Positions 1-9,271 of a DNA stretch of 64,000 bases are shown piece after piece; position 1 is the stretch's first letter, and each line of letters starts with the position of its first letter. Source of the stretch: CAZVEE01 sp964625525. GTDB lineage: Bacteria; Pseudomonadota; Alphaproteobacteria; JAJFIK01. Below the pieces are notes generated by a model. The model had not been told where the DNA came from. It ran no database searches and worked only from the letters and a program-made list of their open reading frames with translations. The position numbers and the translations under genes are program-made. The stretch covers positions 1 to 64,000 of the forward strand of contig CAZVEE010000003.1 in assembly GCA_964625525.1 (NCBI GenBank), read 5' to 3'.

Positions 1-396
1 CACGCGGACGGGCCTTGACTGACTACTGCGCGCAGGTGCGCGGGCGGCACTCTAGTGCGAGGCCGGGCAAAGTGGAAACCGGTTGTGCGCCATACTGCTG
101 ATCCGGCTTTGAGGCGAAAGCAGGGAGCGGCGCAGATGCAGACGGGTCATCGCGGCAAAGTCATCGGCTTTTCGGGGGCTTTGCGGGTGGACCAGGTTTT
201 GCAGTGCACGCGGGGCCTTGCTACATAGAGGGGGGGCTGGGGCCGTGTCGGGAGGCGGTCCCGATTTTGCTTGCAGCATTGGCTGCCTGCGGACGGTGTG
301 ATGGCCAAGCCCTGCTCAGGTGCGTGAACGCGCCGGGGCGGTCAGATCCATGCGCCCGAACCGCAAGTGCTAGTCTGGTCTTGGAAGTGGCGAACC
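1..396. other. Gene-free 5' region upstream of the Wza-like gene
   Basis: No convincing gene is seen in the first 396 bases. The short open frames on both strands have composition typical of high-GC shadow frames and no recognisable motif. The stretch presumably holds the promoter and leader of the export gene starting at 397. I could not identify a promoter with good matches at both -35 and -10. Confidence 0.5.
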
Positions 397-2082
397 ATGG
401 TGCGGTGTATTGCGACCCTAATGCTCCTGTTGACGGCGGCCCTGACCACGGGCTGCGCGACGGCTGATCCTAATGATGGATCGCCATCCGCGTGGCAACG
501 TGTGAGTGAGTGGTCGCGGGAAACCTTTGTCGAAAAGGCGGGCACGCGGACGGAGGATGGGCAACTCATTTGCCCCTATGCCTGTGTGCCGCCTGAGCCG
601 CGCACGAATGATCTGTGGGAGCGCGAGCCGCGCTATCAGAGCCCACGGCCGGCAACGCCGGTGCGTCCGGCGCCGCGTGCGAGCGTGGAGGAAGAGCGGG
701 CGAAGGCGCTGGCCTGGGCCCGCGAGCAGGAAGATGCCCTGGCCGCGCTCGACGCCGAAAGCGTGCCACTGCGGGACCAGACGGCACCGGCACCGGAGCC
801 CGCACCACAACCTCACCGCACGCAATCCGCGCCGCCGCTGCCTGTTTTGGAGCAGGACGAGCCCTTGACGGCCGATGTGGAATGGCCGCCGCGTGGACCG
901 AACCCGGCGCCCGCGCCCCGTGTCGTCGGCCGTTTCCAGGCGGATGACCCGGTAGAGGCGCCGCGCTTTGCGCCCGAGCCTTTGGGCGCAAGCCGCGACG
1001 ATGGGGCTGCCGGCAGTGATACTTTCCGCCCCCGTCCCATCGGGGCGCCGCGCGGGACCGGCGCGGAGCCAGTGCGCGAGCCCGCACCACGCCCTGTGCA
1101 AACCACACGGCGCGATCAAGCCGAACCCGTTGATGTGTTCCGGCCTCAGCCCATCGGCGCAGAGCGGACTGCGGCGCCCACCCGTGCGCCGGATTTGCAA
1201 CCTGCGGCTCCGGTGGCCACGGGCCGCGTGCCGCGCCTTCGCCCCGACGCGCCAGTGCCCACGCCCGCCATGGCGCCGCGCCGGATGGCGGATGCCACAC
1301 CCGCCGTGCAACCCCGCGCCGAGCCGCGTCGGTTCACGGAAGATGTGTCGGCACGCCAAGGGTTCCCGAGCTTTGCCGAGCCGGCGCCGCGCGCTGCACC
1401 CGCGCCGGTGCAGTCTTTCGAGCCTGAGCCTGTTGTGCGCACGGCGCCTGCGCCCGTGCGTCCGGCCGAGCCAGACCGCCGCTTTCAGCCGCCCGCCCGC
1501 TCTGAGCCCGCACGGCAGGCCGAGCCGCAACTGCGCACCGCTCGCGCACCGCCGGTTGAAACGACCCGCCCTGTTCAGACACGCCCCACGGCCCAAGCCG
1601 CGCCAAGCGTGATAGCGGACGGTATCTACCGCCTGGGGCCGAGCGATGAAATCACTTTGAGCGTGTTCGGTGAGGAAGAGCTGTCCGGTGAGTTTGCGGT
1701 CGATGCGACGGGGACCATCTCGCTGCCGCTTGTGGGGCCGTTGCAGGCCGCCGGGCTCACCTTGCGGGAGTTCGAGAGCGACCTGACCGCCGCGTTGAAC
1801 TATTATCTGATCAATCCGCGGGTTCAGCTCCAACTCACCAAGTCCCGCCCGTTCTATATCTTCGGTGAAGTCGAAGAGGGCGGTGAGTTCGAATATGTTG
1901 CCGGCATGCATGTGCTGACCGCGATCGGCATGGCGGGGGGCTACACGTACCGGGCCAACAAGAACAAGGTCTTCATCACCCGAGGCGAAAGCCAAGATGA
2001 TGCGGAACAGGAATTCCCGGCCAGCGTGGAAACGCGGCTGCGCCCGGGCGATATCGTACGGGTGCCGGAGCGCCGCTTTTAA
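397..2082 (+). CDS. Wza-like polysaccharide export lipoprotein with long Pro-rich spacer
   Basis: This is a predicted outer-membrane polysaccharide export (OPX) protein of 561 aa. I chose the ATG at 397 over an upstream GTG at 367 because it begins a clean lipoprotein signal: MVRC, a hydrophobic stretch, then the lipobox LTTGC with the lipidated Cys near residue 20. Residues of about 20-405 form a low-complexity Pro/Ala/Arg/Glu-rich region with recurring elements such as FRPRPIGAPRG and FRPQPIGAERT. Only the last 155 residues are folded family domain: the polysaccharide export motif (YRLGPSDEITLSVFGEEEL) followed by an SLBB-like part (FYIFGEVEEGGEF). E. coli Wza is about 380 aa without such a spacer. 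The Wzc-like gene follows after 33 bp, so the pair is probably an operon exporting a capsule or EPS. The OPX call is firm; the role of the spacer is unknown. Confidence 0.88.
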   Translation: MVRCIATLMLLLTAALTTGCATADPNDGSPSAWQRVSEWSRETFVEKAGTRTEDGQLICPYACVPPEPRTNDLWEREPRYQSPRPATPVRPAPRASVEEERAKALAWAREQEDALAALDAESVPLRDQTAPAPEPAPQPHRTQSAPPLPVLEQDEPLTADVEWPPRGPNPAPAPRVVGRFQADDPVEAPRFAPEPLGASRDDGAAGSDTFRPRPIGAPRGTGAEPVREPAPRPVQTTRRDQAEPVDVFRPQPIGAERTAAPTRAPDLQPAAPVATGRVPRLRPDAPVPTPAMAPRRMADATPAVQPRAEPRRFTEDVSARQGFPSFAEPAPRAAPAPVQSFEPEPVVRTAPAPVRPAEPDRRFQPPARSEPARQAEPQLRTARAPPVETTRPVQTRPTAQAAPSVIADGIYRLGPSDEITLSVFGEEELSGEFAVDATGTISLPLVGPLQAAGLTLREFESDLTAALNYYLINPRVQLQLTKSRPFYIFGEVEEGGEFEYVAGMHVLTAIGMAGGYTYRANKNKVFITRGESQDDAEQEFPASVETRLRPGDIVRVPERRF

Positions 2083-2115
2083 GGTGGACGGACGCATCCC
2101 TTTCGGTCGGAGTTC

Positions 2116-4377
2116 GTGACAGTGCGCAAGACCATTAACACCAGGCAGAAGCAGCGCGGGTGGGACGAGGGCGCCAAGCCCGGTCCCCAAACCGCGTCGC
2201 CGATGAACGAGGATGACGAGGCCCTCTTGTTCGAGGAGGGCGCGGATCTCGGACGGATTATGCAGGCCATCCGAGCGCATATCCCGCTCATCATCCTGAT
2301 CGGCCTGATCGGTACTGGGATCGCGATTGCCTACAGCCTGACACTGACCTCGATTTATACGGCCGAAGCGCGGGTGCAACTTGATCCGCGCACACGCGAT
2401 ATCTCTGATGTGGAGGACGTGCTGACGCCCCTCCCGGCCAATGACATGGTGCTCGACACCGAAGTGGAGACGCTGAGTTCAGTGCGGGTACTGAACCGCG
2501 TCGTTGATGACTTAAACTTGATGCGTAACCCGGAGTTTAATACCACTTTGCGCGACGACGAAGGCTTCTTGTCCGGCCTTTTGGGCTCTAGCGCCGATGC
2601 CAGCGATGAGCCGCCGACCCAGGCAGAGCTTGAGCAAATGGTGTTGGAGAATGTGCGCGATGCATTGAGCATTTCGCGGGTGGGCCTGACCACCATGATC
2701 TCCATACGGTGCGATTCAGAAGTACCGGAAATGGCACAGCGCCTGTGCAACACGCTGGCCGAACACTATGTGGCGCAGCAGTTGGAAGGCAAAATCGCCG
2801 AGACCGACCGCGCCAGCGAATGGCTGACGGGCCGTATCGACGAGTTGCGGGGCGAACTTCAGGCCAGGGAACAAGAGATCGAGGAGTTCCGCGTCCGCAA
2901 CCAGATCGTCAGTGGCGACGGGGAAACCTTGAGCCAGCAGCAACTCGCGCAGCTCAACCTGCAATTGGCCATGGCCAACCAGGACATTGCGGAAAAGCGG
3001 GCGCGCCTGCGCCAGGCGCGGACCATGCGCCAGAGCGGATCGGGTAATCAGTCCCTGGCCGAGGTGCTGGGCTCGGAAGCCATTCTGCAACTGCGTGAAC
3101 AGCAGGCCCTGATTATCCGGACCCGGGCTGATCTCGCGACACGCTATCGCCCAACTCACCCGGATTTTCAAAGGGTCGAGCTGGAACTGCGCGATATCGA
3201 GACGCAGATCGACGAAGAGATCAACCGCATTCTGACCAGCCTGTCCAATGAACTGGACGTGGCGCAGGAGCGCTCGCGCTCGCTGGAACGCTCGATCCAG
3301 GATCTCACCGCGCGCATGGGCGAAAACGCGCTCACGGTCGGTAAGCTGCGTGAGTTGGAGCAGGAGGCGCAGGCCACGCGTGAGATTTACCTCTCGTTTC
3401 TGTCGCGCTCCAAGGGGATCGCGGACCAGGAGAGTATTCAGACGGCGGACTCGCAGATTTCCTCGCGCGCGGTGCTGCCCACCGAACCTTCGCGTCCCAG
3501 CCGCTCGCTGATCGTGGTGATCGCCGGCTTTGTGTCGGGCATGGTGGGCGTGGGGCTTGCCGTGGCGCGGGACTTTGCCGATGACCGGGTGCGGGTGCCG
3601 GACGATGTGCGCCGTGCGGGCATGGCCCATCTGGGCTCGGTGCCGCTTGTCTCTGACCGGCGTTATCGCGGTCGTCCGCACCGAGATCTGTTAGATCGCG
3701 GCACCTCCGTGTTCTCCGAGGCCTTCGAGGAACTCCACACGCGGATCATTCAATCGAGCAGTGGGCGTCCGCCGCGCACGGTGCTGTTCACCTCCGCCGC
3801 GGCCGCCGAAGGTAAAACCACGAGTGCGCTGTGTTTCGCGCTTGCGGCGGCGCGCTCGGGCAAGAAGGTTGTACTGCTGGAAGGGGATCTGCGCTGTCCC
3901 ACCATTTACGATGTGGTGGCGATCCAGGGCGTGCAGGTGGAAGACCTGAAGGCGGTCTTGGATGGGGATCTGGATTGGGATGATGTGGCGTGGATGGAGC
4001 CGCAGACGGGCCTGCGCATCCTGCCGGTCAAGTCGCCGTCGGAAGATCCGCTGGCGCATCTGAGTTCGGCCAAACTTGCGGAACTACTTGAGGATCTGCG
4101 CGCCGAGTTCGATATGGTGGTGATCGATACCGCGCCGGTGCTGCCGGTGAGTGATGCGCTGAAACTGCTGCCCTATGCGGACAAGGTGATCTTTGTCATG
4201 CGGTGGCGCGAGACCACCAAGGCGGACGCGGAAATGGCGCTGCGCAAGATTCGCGAAGTGGGCGGCGATTTCGCCGGTGCGATCCTGACCTTTGTCGATC
4301 CGCGTCAGCGCTGGCGGTTTGGGGATTGCGGACTGCCCAATGCGGGTGGGCGCAACCGGCGTTACTACGGACGCTGA
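2116..4377 (+). CDS. Wzc-like polysaccharide co-polymerase / BY-kinase (copy 1)
   Basis: This is an inner-membrane chain-length determinant fused to a bacterial tyrosine-kinase domain, 753 aa. An N-terminal Wzz domain begins after a cytoplasmic lead, with the first membrane segment near residues 57-77 (IPLIILIGLIGTGIAIAYSL). A long periplasmic coiled-coil region follows, then a second membrane segment (LIVVIAGFVSGMVGVGLAV). The kinase domain has Walker A AAAAEGKTTSAL, Walker A-prime VVLLEGDLR and Walker B FDMVVIDTAPV. The C-terminal tail ends GRNRRYYGR, so the usual tyrosine cluster is reduced to two Tyr. Translation starts at GTG 2116; an in-frame ATG at 2203 (MNEDDEAL) is an alternative. 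It lies 33 bp after the Wza-like gene and probably forms the trans-envelope export complex with it. Confidence 0.9.
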   Translation: MTVRKTINTRQKQRGWDEGAKPGPQTASPMNEDDEALLFEEGADLGRIMQAIRAHIPLIILIGLIGTGIAIAYSLTLTSIYTAEARVQLDPRTRDISDVEDVLTPLPANDMVLDTEVETLSSVRVLNRVVDDLNLMRNPEFNTTLRDDEGFLSGLLGSSADASDEPPTQAELEQMVLENVRDALSISRVGLTTMISIRCDSEVPEMAQRLCNTLAEHYVAQQLEGKIAETDRASEWLTGRIDELRGELQAREQEIEEFRVRNQIVSGDGETLSQQQLAQLNLQLAMANQDIAEKRARLRQARTMRQSGSGNQSLAEVLGSEAILQLREQQALIIRTRADLATRYRPTHPDFQRVELELRDIETQIDEEINRILTSLSNELDVAQERSRSLERSIQDLTARMGENALTVGKLRELEQEAQATREIYLSFLSRSKGIADQESIQTADSQISSRAVLPTEPSRPSRSLIVVIAGFVSGMVGVGLAVARDFADDRVRVPDDVRRAGMAHLGSVPLVSDRRYRGRPHRDLLDRGTSVFSEAFEELHTRIIQSSSGRPPRTVLFTSAAAAEGKTTSALCFALAAARSGKKVVLLEGDLRCPTIYDVVAIQGVQVEDLKAVLDGDLDWDDVAWMEPQTGLRILPVKSPSEDPLAHLSSAKLAELLEDLRAEFDMVVIDTAPVLPVSDALKLLPYADKVIFVMRWRETTKADAEMALRKIREVGGDFAGAILTFVDPRQRWRFGDCGLPNAGGRNRRYYGR

Positions 4378-4427
4378 CTGTCATCCGGCATTCGTGTCGC
4401 AGGCATTTGTGCGGCGGGCATTTGTCG

Positions 4428-5468
4428 TCAACGGTGCCCCATGGCGAGGAGCCGCTGCTCCTCAATGCCCATGGCCAGCACCACCGGGTCGGTGGCTTGG
4501 CGGCGCAGGAACGCCGTCTTAGAGGTCAGGCCCCACCAGCCCATGCGGATCAGGATCTGGGCCACCGGCGCGCCAAGCGTGGAGCCGGGGCCCAGAATGA
4601 TGATCCGGTCCGGCGCAAATTCCTTCACCGCGGTTTCCACTGCCGCCGAGAAATCATAGGTCGTTTCGATCTGAGGCCCGAACGTATAGGCCTGCAAGGG
4701 CTCGCGCGCCGTGGCGAAAGGGCTCCAGATGCGCCCGCGCCCATCGACCAACGGCAGGGTGGGGGCGGTAAACAAGTTCGGCGGCAACAGGCCACCGGCT
4801 TGCGGCGGGACATGCGCCAAAAGCGGGCTGTGAAAGGCCGCGTGATAGGCAAGGCGGAGCGGAAAGCGATCATCCGCCGGCAGACGCTCCATCAACAAAT
4901 CAAGGGCGGTATCGGTTCCGGCAAAGACAAGCAGGCCGCCAAGCCGGATGGACACGTGCAAATCCGCGCCCGGCTGGGTGGCGACCTCGGCCACCGCGGC
5001 CATGACCTGGCGCGCGCGGGCCGTGTCGGCGCGCCATTCTTCGTCTACCAGCGGATAGACCACCTGACCGCCTACGCCTTCGCGTTCCATCAGTGTGCCC
5101 ATGGTGTTGACCACCATGATGCCCGCCTGGGGCGACAGGGCCCCGGCGCCTGTGAGCGCGAGATACCAGCCCATGGAATTGCCGGTCATGGCCACGATGT
5201 CGAACCGGTCCCGGTCGATATCGGCCAGATCTCCCATGGCGCAGGCATGTATGAGGGCGGATGCGTTCTGGCTCGTGGCATGCACCGACGCGCGCCAGCT
5301 TTCGGCCCCGTCAAGGGCAAGGACCGGCGTTTGGCCCAGGCGCACCCGCTCAGCCTCGATGGGCTCCAGCAAGGCGGTCTTGGTGCCGTGGCGCCGCGCC
5401 AGTGAGCCCAGTTCGGTCCGCGTATAGGTGCCCCGGCCCGGGCAGATGACGAGGGCGGTCTCCTTCAC
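4428..5468 (-). CDS. FabD-like ACP S-acyltransferase domain protein
   Basis: This 346-aa protein resembles malonyl-CoA:ACP transacylases and PKS acyltransferase domains. The nucleophile elbow is GNSMGWY, with Ser where FabD has GHSLGE, and the downstream HAAFHSPLL matches the conserved catalytic-His region of acyltransferases. The start is a GTG whose bases overlap the TGA of the upstream E1 gene by four bases (GTGA), which implies translational coupling. Being coupled to a 2-oxoacid dehydrogenase E1 and not to fatty-acid synthesis genes makes housekeeping FabD unlikely. Family membership is a good inference from motifs; substrate and acceptor are unknown. Confidence 0.7.
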   Translation of the reverse strand: MKETALVICPGRGTYTRTELGSLARRHGTKTALLEPIEAERVRLGQTPVLALDGAESWRASVHATSQNASALIHACAMGDLADIDRDRFDIVAMTGNSMGWYLALTGAGALSPQAGIMVVNTMGTLMEREGVGGQVVYPLVDEEWRADTARARQVMAAVAEVATQPGADLHVSIRLGGLLVFAGTDTALDLLMERLPADDRFPLRLAYHAAFHSPLLAHVPPQAGGLLPPNLFTAPTLPLVDGRGRIWSPFATAREPLQAYTFGPQIETTYDFSAAVETAVKEFAPDRIIILGPGSTLGAPVAQILIRMGWWGLTSKTAFLRRQATDPVVLAMGIEEQRLLAMGHR

Positions 5469-7699
5469 GACCCGCTCCTTTCCGCTGACGGAGCAACGCG
5501 GCCCGTCAGCCGCAGGGCTTCGGTCACGATGTCCTCCACGCTCGGCAACACATGATAGGCGGCTGTGCCGAGCGGAATGAAACTGTCTTCTGCCGCCACC
5601 CGGCCCAGCGGCGCGGCGACGCCATGGCGCGCCAGCACGCCGTAAAGCGCTTCACTGAGCGATCCGGTGCGCCGGCATTCCTCCACCATCACCACATGGC
5701 GGCAGGGGCGCACGGCCTCCACGATCGCCTTTTCGTTCAAAGGATTGAGCCAGCGCAGATCCACTACCCGGGTCTCCAGGCCATGGTCGTCCTCCAGGAC
5801 CTTGGCGGCCTTGCGTGACAGGTAGGTGCCATTGCCATATGTCAGCAAGCACAGCTCCGTGCCCGTCCCATGCAGACCAATCTCGCCCAACGTGATCTCA
5901 GGCCCCTCGCCGGGCGGGGTGTAGCGCGACAGGTAGAGCTTGTCGTCCGTCTCGTGAAGGTCGGTTGTCGTATAAAGGGCAATGGGTTCCAGAAATACCA
6001 CCACCCGGCGCTCCTGATGCGCGAGTCGCACGCATTCGCGTAGCATGGCGATGGCATCGGCGCCGTTGGAGGGGCAGGCCAGGATCACACCCGGAATGTC
6101 CCGGAACACCGCGATGGAATTGTCATTGTGGAAATGGCCGCCAAAGCCGCGCTGATAGGCGAGGCCCGCCACCCGGATAACCATGGGGTTGTCGAACTGA
6201 CCATTGGAGAAGAAGGGCAGGGTCGCTGCTTCGCCGCGGATTTGGTCCTCTGCATTGTGTACATAGGCTAGGAACTGAATTTCCGGTACCGGCAGAAAAC
6301 CGTTATGGGCGAGCCCGATGCCCATTCCTAGAATGCTCTGCTCATCGAGCAGAGTGTCCACCACACGGGCCGAGCCGAACTTGTCCTGAAGCCCGGTGGT
6401 GACGCTGTAGACGCCGCCTTTGCGCCCCACATCCTCGCCAAAGACCACCATATTCTGATACTGGAGCATGAGGTCGGCCAGGGTCAGGGTGAGCAGTCGG
6501 GCCAAGGATTGGGGTTGCTCCAACAGCCGTGCGTCCTTTTCGAACAGGACGGCGCGAGCCGATGGCTCGGGGATGGGCGGAACGCCCGCGCGGCCGCGCG
6601 GCGGGATGACAGGAGCCATGACCTGTTCGGCTGTTTCCAGCTTCGGCCGGGTCACTGCGTGCGCGGCGATGCGCGCCACCCGGGCTTCCATGGTCAGGTA
6701 GAGGGCGTGAATGTCATGCGCACTCAGATAGCCGGCATCAATCAGGAGGCGAGCGCTATGCAACAGTGGGTCGTCCGCCTCCGTTGCTTCGATTTCTTCA
6801 CGGCTGCGATAACCGGCCTCAATGTCCGAGCCCGCATGGCCCATCAGGCGCACGGTCCGCATGTGCAGGAACACCGGACATTTGCGCCGCCGGGCAATGC
6901 GTGCCGCTTCGCTGGCGGCCTGAAATGTATCGAGCAGGTTCAGCCCGTCACAGCGCAGATAGGTCAGGCCCGCGCGATGTTCAAAACTAGCGCGGATCCA
7001 GTCGCGCGGGGTCGGCACGGAGATGCCAATACCATTATCCTCGCACAGAAAGATGATCGGCATGGCCGCGCCCTGATAGGCGGCCCAGGCGGCGGCGTTG
7101 AAGGCGCCTTGCGCGGTAGAGTGATTGGCGGAGGCATCGCCGAAACTGGCCAGCACCACCGCGTCCTGGGGCATCACGGTCGGGATCGTCCGCAGGCGGC
7201 GCGCCAAGCCGATGGAATGGGCCGCGCCCATGGCTTTGGGCAGATGCGAGGCGATGGTGCTGGTTTGCGGCGGCACAAACGCGGCCTTGCTGCCCAGCAC
7301 TTTGTGACGTCCACCGGAGACCGGATCTTCGCTGGAGGCCACGAACGACAGCAGCATGTCGTAAAGCGGTGTGGCGGCATCCTGTGCCTTCAGCCGCTGT
7401 AGGAGGAACGCTCCGCTGCGATAGTGCAAAAACGCCATATCGGTGGGGCGCAAGGCAAGGGCGACGGCGGCGTTGCCTTCATGGCCGGAACTGCCAATGG
7501 AGTAAAAGCTCTGCCCCTTCATCCGCCTGGAAACTAAGTCCAAGTGGCGGTTCATCACCTGGGTCTCAAACAGGTCCACCAAGGATGCCCGGGAAAGGCC
7601 TACGGCCTCCGGCGTGAGGTTGCTGTCGCTGCGAGGGAGCGCACCGGTCGCGACGCGCTCCAAAAAAGCGTCATGGACCGCTTTCGCCCGATCAAACAT
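5465..7699 (-). CDS. Fused 2-oxoacid (branched-chain type) dehydrogenase E1 alpha/beta
   Basis: This thiamine-diphosphate-dependent E1 component, 744 aa, has the alpha subunit (about residues 1-370) and beta subunit (about 385-744) in one chain. The alpha half shows the ThDP/Mg signature from GDASANHSTAQGAFN to EDNGIGIS. The beta half contains FGEDVGRKGGVY and the phosphate-loop-like RVAGLAYQRGFGGHFHNDNS. Such fused E1 proteins decarboxylate 2-oxoacids and pass the acyl group to a lipoyl-bearing E2. No E2 (acyltransferase) or E3 (dihydrolipoamide dehydrogenase) gene is in this window. GAGG lies upstream of the ATG at 7699. It is followed, with a 4-bp overlap, by the FabD-like gene. The enzyme class is secure; the substrate (branched-chain versus pyruvate-like) is not. 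Confidence 0.85.
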   Translation of the reverse strand: MFDRAKAVHDAFLERVATGALPRSDSNLTPEAVGLSRASLVDLFETQVMNRHLDLVSRRMKGQSFYSIGSSGHEGNAAVALALRPTDMAFLHYRSGAFLLQRLKAQDAATPLYDMLLSFVASSEDPVSGGRHKVLGSKAAFVPPQTSTIASHLPKAMGAAHSIGLARRLRTIPTVMPQDAVVLASFGDASANHSTAQGAFNAAAWAAYQGAAMPIIFLCEDNGIGISVPTPRDWIRASFEHRAGLTYLRCDGLNLLDTFQAASEAARIARRRKCPVFLHMRTVRLMGHAGSDIEAGYRSREEIEATEADDPLLHSARLLIDAGYLSAHDIHALYLTMEARVARIAAHAVTRPKLETAEQVMAPVIPPRGRAGVPPIPEPSARAVLFEKDARLLEQPQSLARLLTLTLADLMLQYQNMVVFGEDVGRKGGVYSVTTGLQDKFGSARVVDTLLDEQSILGMGIGLAHNGFLPVPEIQFLAYVHNAEDQIRGEAATLPFFSNGQFDNPMVIRVAGLAYQRGFGGHFHNDNSIAVFRDIPGVILACPSNGADAIAMLRECVRLAHQERRVVVFLEPIALYTTTDLHETDDKLYLSRYTPPGEGPEITLGEIGLHGTGTELCLLTYGNGTYLSRKAAKVLEDDHGLETRVVDLRWLNPLNEKAIVEAVRPCRHVVMVEECRRTGSLSEALYGVLARHGVAAPLGRVAAEDSFIPLGTAAYHVLPSVEDIVTEALRLTGRVAPSAERSGS

Positions 7700-7724
7700 G
7701 TGTGCCGGCCTCGTCTGTAATCTG

Positions 7725-7757
7725 CCCCCGCCGCCCGGGTTGTCGGGCAGGCGGGGG
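7725..7757. other. Strong bulged hairpin between MFS and E1 genes
   Basis: Left arm CCCCCGCC-GCCCG (7725-7737) pairs with CGGGC-A-GGCGGGGG (7744-7757). This gives 13 GC pairs with one bulged A and a six-base loop. Neither strand has a T-run after it, so it is not a canonical intrinsic terminator. It lies in the 81-bp gap between the MFS stop and the E1 start on the minus strand, where it could stabilise a processed end or attenuate transcription. Confidence 0.45.
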
Positions 7758-7780
7758 ACGGTGTCAACTGCCGCCGGGCG

Positions 7781-9118
7781 TTACCCCATCTGTTCCAGGA
7801 GGCGCGCCCGGTCGCGCTCAAAGCGCAGGCCCGCGAAATAGAAGAGCGGGATGGCGGTCGCCGACAGTCCGGAGAACACCAGAAGTGCGATCGTGTAGGG
7901 CTCGGCAAAGCCTTCCGCGCGCAACGCGTCGATCAGCACGCCGCTCAAGGTGATGCCCAGGCCCAAGCCAACCAGATTCAGCATCAGGATGTAAAAGGCC
8001 ACCACTGTCGCGCGGATGCGGGCGGGCACCAGCTCCTGAACAGTGGAGAAGGTGGGCCCATAGAAGGCGCCGAGCTGAAAGAAGGTCATCAGATAGGCGA
8101 AGAAGAACCACCAATGCCCGGGATCCACCAGGCGGAAGGAGAAATTGATGGGGCTGAGCAGCAGCATCACCCAGAACAGGAACATGGCCCGGCCCGATCC
8201 CATATGCCGCTGCCACCAGTCGCTGGCGATGCCGCCGAAGAGATTGCCGGCAATCCCGCCCACGACCGCCAGATAGCCGGCGGTGAGCGCAATCCAGTTC
8301 TTGTCAAAGCCGCGTTCTTCCACAAGCCAGAGCTGGTCGAAGGCGGCCGCACCGAGCACAAAGTGGGTCGCGACCCCGCCGGCGATGGTCAGCGACAGGG
8401 CCGGTGAGGCGCGCAGGGCCGTGAAGAGATCCGCGACGATCGAGCGGAAGGACTGCTTGGCGACGTTGGGTTCGGTGGCGAGGGCCGCTTCCGCGTCGTG
8501 ACGGCGCGGGGTTTCCTTGACGAAGAGCATGGCCACGGCCATCAGCAAGCCCAGAATGCCGAGCCCGTAGAAGCACCAGCGCCAGCCGATCAGGGGCGCC
8601 AGGCCTCCCGCCACCACCAGGCTGACGCCGACCCCGATGGGCACGCCCATATAGTAGAAACCGGCGGCAAAGCCGAGGCGGGAGCGCGGGAAGCGGTCAG
8701 CGAGCATGGACATGGCAGTGGGCGTGAGCACCGACTCGCCCACGCCGATGAACATGCGGGGGATAGCCAGTGACACGAACCCGCGCGCCGCGCCCGAAAG
8801 GGCTGTGAACAGGCTCCATAACGCCACCCCGGCGGCGATCAGGCGCGGCCGGTTCACCATGTCCGCAAGCGCGCCCATGAACAGGCCCATCAGCGCATAA
8901 AAGACGATGAAGACGATACCCGTGAGCAGGCCGAACTCGGTATCTGTGAGATTCAGCTCCGGCTTGATCGTGGCCGCCATGCTGGAGAGCAGTTGGCGAT
9001 CGACGAAATTGAGCACGTTGAGCAGGGTGAGAAAGCACAGAAAGGCATATTGCCCGGCGCTCACGGTTTCCTCGCCGTCCTCGGGCTGGGGCCCGGCGGG
9101 CGATGTGGGCTCGGTCAT
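7781..9118 (-). CDS. MFS transporter (Spinster-like)
   Basis: This is a 12-helix major facilitator superfamily permease, 445 aa. I chose the ATG at 9118 because AGGGG precedes it at suitable spacing; the open frame extends further upstream without conserved sequence. The N-terminal half carries DRQLLSSMAATIK, typical of Spinster-like MFS, and the loop 2-3 motif GALADMVNRPRLIAAG. VKETPRR marks the central cytoplasmic loop. It is upstream of the E1/FabD-like pair on the same strand, 81 bp away, so it may import or export their substrate or product. The substrate cannot be read from the sequence. Confidence 0.85.
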   Translation of the reverse strand: MTEPTSPAGPQPEDGEETVSAGQYAFLCFLTLLNVLNFVDRQLLSSMAATIKPELNLTDTEFGLLTGIVFIVFYALMGLFMGALADMVNRPRLIAAGVALWSLFTALSGAARGFVSLAIPRMFIGVGESVLTPTAMSMLADRFPRSRLGFAAGFYYMGVPIGVGVSLVVAGGLAPLIGWRWCFYGLGILGLLMAVAMLFVKETPRRHDAEAALATEPNVAKQSFRSIVADLFTALRASPALSLTIAGGVATHFVLGAAAFDQLWLVEERGFDKNWIALTAGYLAVVGGIAGNLFGGIASDWWQRHMGSGRAMFLFWVMLLLSPINFSFRLVDPGHWWFFFAYLMTFFQLGAFYGPTFSTVQELVPARIRATVVAFYILMLNLVGLGLGITLSGVLIDALRAEGFAEPYTIALLVFSGLSATAIPLFYFAGLRFERDRARLLEQMG

Positions 9119-9271
9119 GGTTGGTTCCCCTATGGCCTGGTGTTTCCCCATTGCGCGCCGGCCGCTCGTTCTGGTGTCATGGCTGGCCATGCGCATAATC
9201 GCTCAGTGTAACAAGGCAAGACAGATCGTCACGACCCGTGATCTACCGCTCGTCCTAAGGAGGCCTCGTCC

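Noticed and set aside
15..46. TTGACT near the window start considered as a promoter
   Set aside because: No acceptable -10 at 16-18 bases, and it lies about 350 bases from the first gene.
418..2379. A 653-codon open frame on the minus strand opposite the Wza-like gene
   Set aside because: It is rich in Arg, His and Gly with no family motif. It is explained by the Pro/Ala/Arg-biased codons of the real gene on the plus strand, which has a lipobox and export domain.
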